A stretch of 64,000 nt of DNA from Streptomyces sp. TRM70350 (lineage in GTDB: Bacteria > Actinomycetota > Actinomycetes > Streptomycetales > Streptomycetaceae), in contig NZ_JAHUXH010000002.1 in assembly GCF_019219825.1 (NCBI RefSeq), positions 372,001-436,000 on the forward strand, read 5' to 3'. The notes below the pieces were generated by a model, which did no database searches, was not told the origin of the DNA, and saw nothing but the letters and a program-made list of their open reading frames with translations. Shown piece by piece: positions 1 to 8,525 of this stretch; the first letter of the stretch is position 1, and each line of letters starts with the position of its first letter. The translations under genes were made by a program, and so were the position numbers.

Positions 1-170
1 ATTGGGGTACTGTTCTGCGTACGGAGGGGAGTACTCCCTGACTACTGCGACGTACCCGTCAATACGGATCAGGCCAGATCCCGGGGCGTCGGCCCGCTTG
101 TGGGTGGAAGAGACCTCCGGCAGCGACGACGCTGACTGACCGTTCGCCGTTACGTACTGCCGGAGGCGCA

Positions 171-1172
171 GTGGATGTTTCTGTGACCCTATGGGTCCTG
201 ACCATCGTGGGACTGGCCGCGCTCATCGCGGTCGACTTCTTCATCGGTCGCAAGCCCCACGATGTATCGATCAAGGAAGCCGGGATCTGGACCGTCGTCT
301 GGATCGTCCTGGCCTGTCTCTTCGGCCTCGGCCTGCTCGTCTTCGGCGGCGGCCGGCCCGCCGGTGAGTTCTTCGCCGGCTTCATCACCGAGAAGTCGCT
401 GAGCGTCGACAACCTCTTCGTCTTCGTCCTGATCATGGCGAAGTTCGCCGTGCCCTCGCAGTACCAGCAGCGGGTGCTGCTCATCGGCGTTCTCATAGCC
501 CTGGTACTGCGCGCGGTCTTCATCGCCGCCGGTGCCGCGATCATCGCCAGCTTCTCGTGGGTGTTCTACCTCTTCGGCGCCTTCCTGATCTGGACCGCCT
601 GGAAGCTGATCCAGGAGGCCCGGGCGGGAGCCGAGGACGAGGAGTACGAGGAGAACAAGCTCCTCAAGGCCGCCGAGCGCCGCTTCGGTGTGGCCGACCG
701 CTACCACGGCACCAAGCTGTGGATCGAGCAGAACGGCAAGCGGGTCATGACCCCGATGCTGGTCGTGATGCTGGCCATCGGCACCACGGACGTCCTGTTC
801 GCGCTCGACTCCATCCCGGCGATCTTCGGCCTCACGCAGGACCCGTACATCGTCTTCACTGCCAACGCCTTCGCGCTGATGGGCCTCAGGCAGCTGTACT
901 TCCTCATCGGCGGCCTGCTGAAGAAGCTGGTCCACCTGTCGTACGGCCTGTCGATCATCCTCGGCTTCATCGGCGTCAAGCTGGTGCTGCACGCGCTGCA
1001 CGAGTCCGGGGTCCACGTCCCGGAGATCGGCATCCCGTTCTCGCTCGGCGTGATCTGCACCGTCCTGATCGTCACCACGATCACCAGCCTCATGGCCTCC
1101 CGGAAACAGGCGGCGGCCGAGGCGGCGCAGGGGCCGAGCGAAGAGACCCCGAAGGACAGCGTCGACGTCTGA
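171..1172 (+). CDS. TerC family integral membrane protein
   Basis: A 333-residue polytopic membrane protein of the TerC/Alx family, whose members are associated with tellurium resistance and, more recently, with manganese or other metal export across the cytoplasmic membrane. About eight to nine hydrophobic segments are visible. The two acidic family motifs are present: SVDNLFVFVLIM near residue 80 and TTDVLFALDSIPAIFGLT near residue 205, with the conserved Asp residues inside membrane helices. The C-terminal tail is short, hydrophilic and Ala/Glu-rich. The start is GTG at 171, chosen because GGAGG lies at 162-166. The gene stands alone; no ter operon partner is nearby. The exact substrate cannot be read from sequence. 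Confidence 0.93.
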   Translation: MDVSVTLWVLTIVGLAALIAVDFFIGRKPHDVSIKEAGIWTVVWIVLACLFGLGLLVFGGGRPAGEFFAGFITEKSLSVDNLFVFVLIMAKFAVPSQYQQRVLLIGVLIALVLRAVFIAAGAAIIASFSWVFYLFGAFLIWTAWKLIQEARAGAEDEEYEENKLLKAAERRFGVADRYHGTKLWIEQNGKRVMTPMLVVMLAIGTTDVLFALDSIPAIFGLTQDPYIVFTANAFALMGLRQLYFLIGGLLKKLVHLSYGLSIILGFIGVKLVLHALHESGVHVPEIGIPFSLGVICTVLIVTTITSLMASRKQAAAEAAQGPSEETPKDSVDV

Positions 1173-1204
1173 CCATCACGGAGGCAGCGACAACCATCAC
1201 TGGT

Positions 1205-1233
1205 GCGGTGTTCGGTGAAGTGCCGAGCACCGC
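1205..1233 (+). terminator. Probable terminator hairpin after the TerC gene
   Basis: An 11-bp stem with one mismatch (GCGGTGTTCGG pairing with CCGAGCACCGC) and a 7-nt loop sits 32 nt after the stop of the TerC gene. There is no U-tract, which is usual for Streptomyces terminators. Confidence 0.45.
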
Positions 1234-1352
1234 TCCCGTGCTTCGAGTTCGACATGCGGAGGCCATGACGGTGACGTACGGGCGTCGTGCGACCTCCGCC
1301 GACCGTCGCCGACCGGAATGGGAGGTATGAGCCGGTCTGCGAGGGTCGCTGC

Positions 1353-2472
1353 ATGATCGATCGGCTCAGGTCGCTCACGCATGGGTGGACGTCCGTAGTG
1401 CCGGTGCTCGCGGCGATCTCGCTGGTCCTCACCTGGGGCCGGGACGTGCCGGGCGCGGTCGTCGTGCTTGATGATGGTCGTCCTCGCGGGCGCGGTCCTC
1501 GCCGCCGTGCATCACGCCGAAGTGGTCGCTCACCGGGCCGACGAGCCTTTCGGCTCGCTCATCCTCGCCGTCGCCGTCACCGTCATCGAGGTCGCGCTGA
1601 TCGTCACCCTCATGGCGGACGGCGGCGACAAGAGCGCCTCGCCGGCACGGGACACGGTCTTCGCGGCCGTGATGATCACCTGCAACGGCATCGTCGGCCT
1701 GAGCATCCTCGTGGCCTCCCCGCGCCACCGCACGGCCGTCTTCAACCCCGAGGGCACCGGCGCCGCCCTCGCGACGGTCGCCACGCCGGCCGCGCTCAGC
1801 CTCGTGCTGCCGACCTTCACCACCAGCAAGCCGGGCCCGGAGTTCTCGGCGGTGCAGCTCACGTTCGCCGCGCTGTCCTCGCTGATCCTCTACGGCCTGT
1901 TCGTGGCGACGATCCTCTACGGCCTGTTCGTGGCGACCCCAGACCGTCCGGCACCGCGACTACTTCCTGCCGATCACCCGCGAGGGCGACATGATCACCG
2001 CGGAGGACCACGCCGCGGCCCCGTCCACCCGCACCGCCTTGATCAGCCTGGGGCTGCTGTCGCTCGCGCTGGTCGGGGTGGTCGGCCTGGCATGTCGCCG
2101 ACGATCGAGTCGGGCGTGGCCGCCGCCGGCCTGCACCACGCCGTCGTGGGTGTGATCATCGCGCTGCCGGTGCTGCTCCCCGAAACCATCCCCGCACTGC
2201 GCGCCGCGCGCCGCGACCGGGCGCAGACCAGCCTCGCCTCGCGCTCGACTCCGCCATGGCCAGCATCGGCCTGACCATCCCCGCGGTCGCCCTGGCGTCC
2301 ATCTGGCTCTCCGGGCCACTCATCCCCGGCCTCGGCCCCACCCACATGGTGCTGCTCGCACTGACCGTCGTGGTCGCCTCCCTGACGGTGGTACCGGGCC
2401 GGGCCACACCGCTACAGGGAGGCGTCCATCTGGTGCTGCTGGCGGCGTACTTGGAGCTGGCGGTCAATCCGT
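1353..2472 (+). pseudogene. Calcium/cation:proton antiporter (ChaA/CaCA-like), multiply frameshifted
   Basis: The pieces of one ChaA-like ion antiporter can be followed through three frames. It begins at ATG 1353 (WTSVVPVLAAISLVLTWGRDVPG). It shifts near 1465 into VMVVLAGAVLAAVHHAEVVAHR and EVALIVTLMADGG. It shifts again just after a 27-bp tandem duplication (1885-1911 and 1912-1938, encoding ILYGLFVAT twice) into QTVRHRDYFLPITREGDM. It shifts back near 2090 into [13 protein letters not shown] and [14 protein letters not shown], and once more near 2245 into [21 protein letters not shown]. The family's usual end (LELAVNP) is reached near 2472 but no stop follows there. At least four frameshifts make it non-functional; a sequencing artefact is unlikely at this number. 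Residue patterns remain recognisable, so the decay looks recent. Confidence 0.85.
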
Positions 2473-2486
2473 GGCCGAGCGGTACG

Positions 2487-3803
2487 TCAGCCGGCCGCCG
2501 CCTCGGCCTCAGCCTTCGCCGCACGCACCCGCACCGGCCGCGTCTCCGGAAGCAATGCGAAGCACCCCAGGCTGAGCAGCGCGACGCCGGTCAGGTAGGC
2601 GCCCACACCCCACGGCACCCGGCCGCCCTGTTCGGCCAGTGCCGTCGCCACGATCGGGGTGAGCGCGCCCCCGAGGACTCCGCCGAGGTTGTAGCCGACC
2701 GCGGCGCCCGTGCAGCGGACGCGGGGCTCGTACAGCTCCGGCAGATACGCGGCGATCACCCCGAACATCGTGACGAACGCGACCAACGCCACCAGGAAGC
2801 CGAGGAAGATCAGCAGCGGGGCACCGGTCGCGAGCAGCGCGACCATCGGGAACATCCACAGCGCGGCCGCCGCACACCCGATCAGACACAGGGGCCGCCG
2901 CCCGTAGCGGTCGCCGAGCACCGCCGCCAGGGGCGTCAGCGTGCCCTTCATCACCACCGCGGCCATGACGCAGGTCAGCATCACGGTACGGCTCACGCCG
3001 AGCCGTTCCGTGGCGTACGCGAGCGACCAGGTGGTCACGGCGTAGAAGATCGCGTACCCGACGGCGAGCGCTCCGGCGGTCAGCAGAACCAGCCGCCAAT
3101 GGTCGCGCACGACCTCGGCGAGCGGCACGCGCGCGTAGTCGTCGATGGAGAGAAAGCTGGGGCTCTCGGTGAGCGACGACCGCAGCCACAGCCCCACCAC
3201 GGCCAGCACCCCGGCGGCCCAGAACGGCACCCGCCAGCCCCATGCCGCGAACTGGGCGTCGGTCAGCGTCGCCGACAGCGTCAGCATCGCGCCGTTGGCG
3301 AGGACGAAGCCCACCGGGGGCCCCACCTGCGGGAAGCTCGACCACAGTCCACGCCGGTCGGCCGGCGCGTGCTCCGCGGTCAGCAGCACGGCACCGCCCC
3401 ACTCGCCGCCGAGCCCGAGCCCCTGCAGAAAGCGCAGCACGAGCAGCAGCACGGGGGCGGCCACACCGATCGTGTCGTACGTCGGTACACAGCCGACGGC
3501 GACCGTCGACGCACCGGTGAGCAGCAGCGAGCCGACGAGGACCGGCCGCCGCCCGTGCCGGTCCCCGATGTGCCCGAACAGTACGGAGCCCAGCGGCCGC
3601 GCCACGAAGCCCACGCCGAACGTGGCGAAGGCGGCCAGCGTCCCCGCCAGCGGCGAGAAGGTGGGAAAGAACAGCGGCCCCAGGACCAGTGCCGCCGCGG
3701 TCCCGTAGACGAAGAAGTCGTAGAACTCGATGGCCGTCCCGGCGAGCGAGGCGGCCGCGAGCCGCAGCATGGAAGGCGCCCTTACGGTGCGTACGTCGTG
3801 CAT
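2487..3803 (-). CDS. MFS transporter, metabolite:H+ symporter (MHS) type
   Basis: A 438-residue, 12-helix major facilitator of the MHS group (ProP/ShiA/KgtP relatives), which import small organic acids, osmolytes or amino-acid-like solutes with protons. Seen in the sequence: the N-terminal FYDFFVYG motif typical of MHS members, the loop 2-3 signature [11 protein letters not shown] near residue 78, [13 protein letters not shown] in helix 4-5, and a second GDRYGRRPL motif in the second half. The start ATG at 3803 is the first in frame. The stop lies about 15 nt from the end of the decayed antiporter, which reads toward it. The substrate is not predictable; the aroQ neighbour reads the other way and is only weak evidence for a shikimate-type substrate. 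Confidence 0.9.
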   Translation of the reverse strand: MHDVRTVRAPSMLRLAAASLAGTAIEFYDFFVYGTAAALVLGPLFFPTFSPLAGTLAAFATFGVGFVARPLGSVLFGHIGDRHGRRPVLVGSLLLTGASTVAVGCVPTYDTIGVAAPVLLLVLRFLQGLGLGGEWGGAVLLTAEHAPADRRGLWSSFPQVGPPVGFVLANGAMLTLSATLTDAQFAAWGWRVPFWAAGVLAVVGLWLRSSLTESPSFLSIDDYARVPLAEVVRDHWRLVLLTAGALAVGYAIFYAVTTWSLAYATERLGVSRTVMLTCVMAAVVMKGTLTPLAAVLGDRYGRRPLCLIGCAAAALWMFPMVALLATGAPLLIFLGFLVALVAFVTMFGVIAAYLPELYEPRVRCTGAAVGYNLGGVLGGALTPIVATALAEQGGRVPWGVGAYLTGVALLSLGCFALLPETRPVRVRAAKAEAEAAAG

Positions 3804-4001
3804 GCCGCGTCAACTACTCACGGTGACCACGGGTTACGGGGGCGCACGGAGGTGCGGCGCGCCTCAGCAGACCGGCGGAGGGCGAGATCACGGCGTTCAT
3901 GCGGGGAGGGTACGAGGGCCACGGTGTCGGCGCACCGTGATAGACCGGGTCTGCGCAGCGGTCCTCGCGGACCGACCGACCTCGACCGGACCGGAGGAAC
4001 C

Positions 4002-4475
4002 GTGCCCCGCACCCTGGCCAACGCCCCGATCATGATCCTCAACGGGCCCAACCTGAACCTTCTCGGGCAACGCCAGCCGGAGATCTACGGCTCCGACACC
4101 CTGGCCGACGTCGAGACCCTGTGCGCCAAGGCGGCCGCCGCGCACGGCGGCACGGTGGACTTCCGGCAGTCCAACCACGAGGGTGAGTTGGTCGACTGGA
4201 TCCACGAGGCGCGGCTCAACCACTGCGGGATCGTCATCAACCCCGGAGCCTACTCGCACACGTCCGTCGCGATCCTGGACGCCCTCAACACCTGTGACGG
4301 CATGCCCGTGTTGGAGGTCCACATCTCCAACATCCACCAGCGGGAGTCGTTCCGGCACCACTCGTACGTCTCGCTGCGCGCCGACGGCGTCATCGCGGGA
4401 TGCGGTGTGCAGGGGTACCTGTTCGGGGTGGAGCGGGTCGCGGCGCTGGCCGGGGCGGCACAGGCCGACGCGTAG
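4002..4475 (+). CDS. aroQ: Type II 3-dehydroquinate dehydratase
   Basis: Catalyses reversible dehydration of 3-dehydroquinate to 3-dehydroshikimate in the shikimate pathway or in quinate catabolism; type II enzymes are dodecamers. The 157-residue length equals the well-studied Streptomyces enzyme. Visible motifs: [17 protein letters not shown] with Arg24 and catalytic Tyr29, the [16 protein letters not shown] segment, [16 protein letters not shown] with the catalytic His, and GCGVQGY. The GTG at 4002 is chosen because CCGGAGGA lies at 3991-3998 and it gives the family length; the open frame itself runs far upstream. It is followed by a strong hairpin and appears monocistronic. Confidence 0.96.
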   Translation: MPRTLANAPIMILNGPNLNLLGQRQPEIYGSDTLADVETLCAKAAAAHGGTVDFRQSNHEGELVDWIHEARLNHCGIVINPGAYSHTSVAILDALNTCDGMPVLEVHISNIHQRESFRHHSYVSLRADGVIAGCGVQGYLFGVERVAALAGAAQADA

Positions 4476-4497
4476 CCCGCCAGGAGTGGGGGTTGCG

Positions 4498-4540
4498 TGG
4501 GCCGCCGGCCGAGGGCGGGGATCGAGGGACCGGCGGCCCA
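4498..4540 (+). terminator. aroQ terminator hairpin
   Basis: A perfect 11-bp GC-rich stem (TGGGCCGCCGG, 4498-4508, with its complement at 4530-4540) begins 22 nt after the aroQ stop. Confidence 0.65.
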
Positions 4541-4687
4541 TACCGCGCAGGTGCTGTCATCCCGCGCGGGGCTGCTTCCAGTTGACCGCGCAACCACGCG
4601 CGCGGGGAGCGCGCGCAGGGCACCGGCGCGTGCAGAGGATTCACACGGGGCGCGCGTCTCGCAACTCGCGCCCCCTGGCTGTGGAGT

Positions 4688-4873
4688 TCACCACCCGCGC
4701 GCGTGCCACTCCGGCAGAAGCGGCCGCTCCGCGCCGAGCGAGGTGTCGTTGCCGTGCCCCGGGTAGACCCAGGTCTCGTCCGGGAGGACGTCGAAGATCT
4801 TCGTCTCGACGTCGTGCATCAGACTGGCGAACGCCTTTGGATTCTTGTGGGTGTTGCCCACACCGCCCGGGAA
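4688..4873 (-). pseudogene. Displaced 3' end of a metallo-beta-lactamase-fold hydrolase gene
   Basis: Read on the minus strand, 61 codons and an intact TGA stop (4688-4690) encode the C-terminus of the MBL-fold hydrolase found complete at 10350-11003. The fragment begins at FPGGVGN, continues through ETKIFDVLPDETWVYPGHGN and DTSLGAERP, and ends EWHARGW. It has no internal lesion, but there is no 5' part and no start. The equivalent part of the complete gene is similar yet clearly diverged (FPGGPGRTTRPEEF against FPGGVGNTHKNPKAF). Both copies share the word CCGCCCGGGAA exactly at the breakpoint. It is therefore best read as the original 3' end, displaced when an element inserted and supplied a replacement. 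Confidence 0.85.
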
Positions 4874-5048
4874 ACCCCGGAGAACACCCGGGACACATAC
4901 GTGAAGTCGTGGCGGGTCTGGGAGCGGTTCACCACCGCCCAGGGCCTCCCGATCACCGAGGGCACCCGCGGCTCCCTGGTCGCGTTCGTGACGTGGATGC
5001 TCCGGGAGGGCCAGCAGAACGGGAAGGGCTACGCCGCCTCGTCACTTG
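4874..5048 (+). pseudogene. Fragment of a tyrosine-recombinase integrase (core-binding domain)
   Basis: Starting at the base after the metallo-hydrolase breakpoint, the plus strand encodes PENTRDTYVKSWRVWERF, TTAQGLPITEGTRGSLVAF, VTWMLREGQQ and NGKGYAASSL. This is the usual pattern of the N-terminal SAM-like core-binding domain of phage-type tyrosine recombinases (NTxxTY..W..F..WC, then a second helix ending GYAxSTI). The catalytic domain with its R-H-R-Y residues is absent, and the frame becomes unrelated after about 5048. There is no start codon at the natural N-terminus. I infer a dead integrase left at the edge of a former integrative element. The family assignment is from pattern alone. 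Confidence 0.6.
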
Positions 5049-5190
5049 CTGCCGGTTGTGCCAGAGCGGTACGCAAGTCATCTACCCGTAGCCAGCTTGC
5101 AAGCCTCTTTACGCAGACCTCTGCGGCCCGGTCGCTGTCCGCTTGCTCAGGGAAGTGTTGGCGGTTGTGGCGGTGCCCGTGGTGAGGGCG

Positions 5191-5215
5191 AGCCCCGCCG
5201 CATCGCGGCGGGGCT
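5191..5215 (-). terminator. Terminator for the small membrane-protein pair
   Basis: A perfect 11-bp stem AGCCCCGCCGC / GCGGCGGGGCT with a 3-nt loop lies 9 nt beyond the stop of the minus-strand gene ending at 5224. Confidence 0.65.
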
Positions 5216-5223
5216 GCTCGGTT

Positions 5224-5499
5224 TCAGCTTGCCTGCTGGTGCTGCCTGAGTTCGTGGGTGCTGGCGGTGAGCGTGCCGTCTTGCTGTTCGTAGTGGGACA
5301 GGGCGAGACCGAGGCCGAAGAAGGTTGGAGCCCACTCGCCCACGAAAATGCCCCACCGGTCGGCGCGTGCGAGCCCGGTTCCCGGTTCCGCTGCGAGTGA
5401 GACTGCCCACGCGGCGACCGTCAGGCCGATGGAAGCGAAGGCAGCCGTGTAGGCGTGCTCGCTGCGGACGCCCATCTCGTGCATCTTCTTGACCATCAT
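5224..5499 (-). CDS. Small membrane protein of unknown function
   Basis: A 91-residue protein that I do not recognise by name. It has a charged N-terminus (MMVKKMHEMGVRSEH) and two hydrophobic segments, around residues 17-35 (AAFASIGLTVAAWAVSLA) and 48-66 (RWGIFVGEWAPTFFGLGLAL), so it is probably a two-pass membrane protein. The C-terminal 25 residues are polar. It starts 12 nt after the stop of the WGxxGxxG gene on the same strand and is followed by a strong hairpin, so the two genes form a small operon. A role linked to the WGxxGxxG protein is an inference from position only. ATG 5499 and the following ATG are both possible starts. Confidence 0.7.
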   Translation of the reverse strand: MMVKKMHEMGVRSEHAYTAAFASIGLTVAAWAVSLAAEPGTGLARADRWGIFVGEWAPTFFGLGLALSHYEQQDGTLTASTHELRQHQQAS

Positions 5500-5511
5500 G
5501 GTGCCCTCCGC

Positions 5512-5787
5512 CTACATGCCGGTGGAACGGGTGTTGGACTCCCGGTAGCCCTGGCGGTCGTGCTCGCGCTTCTTGCGCCACGGGATGAGACCGGCCAGGC
5601 CGAGGAGGCCGAAGAGGCCCCACAGGCCCGCGTTGTCGTCGTCCTCGTTCTGGTTGTCCTGGGCCTGAACCGTCGCGGTGGCGGCCGGCGGCATCGCCTG
5701 CTCGGCAGTGTCCTGGCTGAACGCCGTCCCTGCCGGCGCGAGAGCGAGCAGAAGGGCGATGAGTACCGTGCTGGCGGTTCTACGCAT
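5512..5787 (-). CDS. WGxxGxxG-type exported small protein
   Basis: A 91-residue precursor-like protein. Residues 1-25 form a signal peptide (MRRTASTVLIALLLALAPAG then TAFSQ). An acidic, Gln/Asn-rich spacer follows (DNQNEDDDN). The segment NAGLWGLFGLLGLAGLIPWRKKR then carries the WGxxGxxG motif inside a hydrophobic helix with a basic stop, the layout of the WGxxGxxG-CTERM sorting-signal family. Unlike a strict C-terminal signal, a polar tail of about 18 residues (ending TRSTGM) follows. The ATG at 5787 has AGGAG within the usual distance upstream on the minus strand. The processing enzyme for this family is not established, and none is identifiable here. Confidence 0.75.
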   Translation of the reverse strand: MRRTASTVLIALLLALAPAGTAFSQDTAEQAMPPAATATVQAQDNQNEDDDNAGLWGLFGLLGLAGLIPWRKKREHDRQGYRESNTRSTGM

Positions 5788-6456
5788 GGTGTCTCCTCTT
5801 GATTCCGGCCCCCCGGTAAACCCAGTAGTCGCCGGACATCTCCTGTATGTCCCAATACCTCAAGTAGCACACACTTCCAGTAGATATGCATGTTTAGTCT
5901 GTTCTCGTTCAACTGCCGGGGGTAGCTCCTTGCCTTGGCATCTCGCCTTTGCTGTGTGATGCCTGTTGGCCGCGAGCATCTCCACTGACGCCCTGGCAGG
6001 GGGCTCGCCTTCTACCCTTGCAATCTTCCGGCGGGCGTGCACCCATCCGCAATTTCACTCGAGCGGCAGAACGCTCATGCAGTAGGAGCCCGTGCGCCCG
6101 ACGCGTATCCAACGCGGTCGTCGGCGGCACAGGGCGCAGTTGGTTGTCGGCTGGACAATCTGCCTGCCCTTGGTGCCTCCTGTGCAGGCCGCGAATGAAT
6201 AGAAGATAAGTGACTTTTCAGAACGAATCAGCACGTACAGGGCGGGTACGCGGCCGTTGAAGCGCCAGCGCGAAAGGGGGCGGCGATGAGCAGGCCGGAG
6301 CGGAAGGGCAGGGGATCGAGGGGCAGTGTCGGCTCCTTCTCGCCTGGGGTGCACAGTCGTCAGGATCTCCGGCCGGCCGTGGCGGCCCGGCGAATGCGTT
6401 CGCAACCGTCCGGTCGCCGAAGGGCCTCCCGCGGGTGCATAGCATCGAATATCGTG
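5788..6456. other. Long intergenic region in the island
   Basis: No convincing gene is seen in about 670 bp between two divergent transcription units. The part near 5850-5900 and 6190-6230 is unusually AT-rich for this genome and is likely to hold the promoters of the WGxxGxxG gene (leftward) and the TPM gene (rightward). An open frame on the minus strand ending at 6055 contains a CALCRRRPRWIRVG stretch that resembles a zinc-knuckle remnant, but it has no supporting start or homologue I can name. Confidence 0.4.
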
Positions 6457-8481
6457 GTGCGTACATTTGTGCGATTCCTTATGGCTATGCTGCTGACGAC
6501 TGCGGGCCTGATCCTGACCTCTGCGAACGCCGCCTTGGCCGACGCCCCGGTCGACTTGTCACGGGAAGGACAGATCACGGACCGGGTCGGGGCACTCGGC
6601 AACCGGGAACCTGAAGTCGCCCGGGCGCTGGCCCGGCTGGCCGACGAACACCAACTCCAGCTGTTCGTGGTGTACGTGAGCGATTTCTCCGGCCGCTCCC
6701 CACAGCAGTGGGCGAACGCGACAGCCGTAAGGAACGGGTTCGGCGCCGACGACGCGCTGCTCGCCGTCGCCACCAGCGACCGGCAGTACTCCTACTACGT
6801 GGACGCCGGCTCGCCGCTGACACGGCAGGACCTGACTGAGGTCGACGCAACAGCCGTCGCGCCGGCGCTGCGGCAGAACGACTGGGCGGGAGCGGCGATC
6901 GGCGCAGCCCGGGGATACGACGCGGTGCTCTCAGGTCAGCCCGCGCCCACGCTGGACGTGACGCCCGGAGGGGCGGACCCGGGTCAGGGCGAGCAGGTAG
7001 GCGTCGGCACAGGCAACTGGCTCCTTCTGCTTTTGGTGCTCGTTCCAGTGGCCCTGGCCGCGTTCGCCTTGATCAGACGCAGGTCGCGCAGGGCCGCCGG
7101 GCCGCGAGGCGGCGAAGAGACGTGGGGCGGGCCGTCCCCGAAGTCGCTGGCGGATCTCGACGCACAGGCGCGCCAGGCTCTGGTGCGAACCGACGACGCG
7201 GTGCGCACCAGCCAGGAGGAACTGGGCTTCGCCGCGGCGCAGTTCGGCGAGGAGGCGACCCAGCCGTTCACCGAAGCGGTGGAGGCGGCGAAGCGGGAGC
7301 TGACCGCGGCGTTCCGGCTGCGGCAGCAACTCGATGACGCCTACCCCGAGGACGATTCGACCCGCCTGCAGATGGTCCAGGAGATTATTGATCGGTGCGC
7401 GCAGGCCAATCGCGTCTTGGACGAGAAGGCCGAGGACTTCGACCAGTTGCGTGGCTTCGAACGCAACGCACCTCAAGCCCTGGCCGCGGCTCAGGCCGCT
7501 TTCGACACCGCGAGCAGCCGAGTGGTGCTCGCGCAGGACACCCTGGCCGCCATGCGCGAGCAGTACGCCTCCTCAGCCACCGAACCGGTAGTCACTGACG
7601 TAGAGCAGGCGGGCAGCCGACTGCAGTTCGCGCAGAACAGCCTGCAACAGGCGCGGCAGGCCGTGGAAGGCAACGACAACGGCTCGGCCGCGGTCCAGTT
7701 GCGGGCCGCAGAGGCAGCCGTGGCGCAGGCCAACCGGTTGATCGAAGCCGTCGACCGGCGAGCCCAGGAACTCGCGGACGCGGCCGGCGCGCTGCCAGGC
7801 GCATTGACCGAGACGGACGCGGATCTGGCGGAGGCGCGTGGCCTGCTGCAGGGAGCCAAAGAACTGCCGACCGCCGCCCTGCAGGGGCGCATCGCACGCG
7901 CCGAGACCGTGGCGACCGAGGTACGCAGGGCCATGGAGAGTGGCCGGTACGACCCCATCGATGCGCTGCGCCGGGTGGAGGAGGCCGATGCCGGGCTCGA
8001 CGAGGCCCTCATGGGGGCGCAGGAGAGCGAGCAGGGCACACGGCGCGCCCTTGCGCTGCTTGAGCGGACGGTGCTCAGTGCGCAGTCCAGCGTCGGCGAG
8101 GCCGTGGACTACATCATCACCAACAGGGGAGCCGTCGGCAGCGAGGCCCGCACGCGGCTCGCGGAAGCACAGCGCAGGCTGCAGCGGGCCGAGGCCTTCT
8201 CCGGCCGGGGTGCCGGGGCGGATGCGCACAATGCCCTGACAGAGGCGCAGCAGGCCGACGCGCTGGCGCAGGATGCGCTGCTCCTGGCCCAAGAGGACGT
8301 AGAGGGTTTCGGCGTCGCCACCGAGCCCGGTGTGTACGCGGTCGGAAGCGGCGGCAGCGGCCTGGCGGGCGCCATGCTCGGCGGGATCCTGCTCGGCGGC
8401 TTCGGCGGTGGCTACAGCGCCGGGCCAGTCAGTTTCGGAGGCGGCGGAACACGCGCCCGGATGGGCGGCGGCCGTTTCTGA
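6457..8481 (+). CDS. Secreted/membrane TPM-domain protein with long coiled coil
   Basis: From the GTG at 6457 the product has 674 residues. A signal segment (residues about 6-28, ending ANAALADA) is followed by a TPM domain at about 30-145 (VDLSREGQITDRVGAL, VVYVSDFSGRSPQQWANATA, YYVDAGSPLT), the family fold linked to phosphatase-like or photosystem-repair proteins. A transmembrane helix follows (WLLLLLVLVPVALAAFALI, near 185-205), then more than 400 residues of Ala/Glu/Gln-rich coiled coil, then a Gly-rich end (GGGTRARMGGGRF). The TPM domain would lie outside the membrane. An alternative ATG at 6286 has a strong AAGGGGG site but adds a low-complexity basic extension before the signal peptide. 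The next gene, pspA, is 44 nt downstream, so the pair probably acts in envelope stress. Confidence 0.85.
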   Translation: MRTFVRFLMAMLLTTAGLILTSANAALADAPVDLSREGQITDRVGALGNREPEVARALARLADEHQLQLFVVYVSDFSGRSPQQWANATAVRNGFGADDALLAVATSDRQYSYYVDAGSPLTRQDLTEVDATAVAPALRQNDWAGAAIGAARGYDAVLSGQPAPTLDVTPGGADPGQGEQVGVGTGNWLLLLLVLVPVALAAFALIRRRSRRAAGPRGGEETWGGPSPKSLADLDAQARQALVRTDDAVRTSQEELGFAAAQFGEEATQPFTEAVEAAKRELTAAFRLRQQLDDAYPEDDSTRLQMVQEIIDRCAQANRVLDEKAEDFDQLRGFERNAPQALAAAQAAFDTASSRVVLAQDTLAAMREQYASSATEPVVTDVEQAGSRLQFAQNSLQQARQAVEGNDNGSAAVQLRAAEAAVAQANRLIEAVDRRAQELADAAGALPGALTETDADLAEARGLLQGAKELPTAALQGRIARAETVATEVRRAMESGRYDPIDALRRVEEADAGLDEALMGAQESEQGTRRALALLERTVLSAQSSVGEAVDYIITNRGAVGSEARTRLAEAQRRLQRAEAFSGRGAGADAHNALTEAQQADALAQDALLLAQEDVEGFGVATEPGVYAVGSGGSGLAGAMLGGILLGGFGGGYSAGPVSFGGGGTRARMGGGRF

Positions 8482-8525
8482 CACTACCAATTCTCCCTCA
8501 CCCAGATGCGCAAAGGAGAAGTGTT

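Noticed and set aside
2256..4001. Continuous plus-strand frame leading into aroQ
   Set aside because: It runs antisense through the MFS gene. Only the part from GTG 4002, with a ribosome site, is the real aroQ; the first part belongs to the decayed antiporter.
4878..5048. A functional integrase
   Set aside because: The catalytic domain and start codon are missing, and the frame changes to unrelated sequence after about 5048.
5049..5190. A tRNA remnant as an attachment site next to the integrase fragment
   Set aside because: No cloverleaf or T-arm sequence could be drawn, and no tRNA is seen at any other point of the window.
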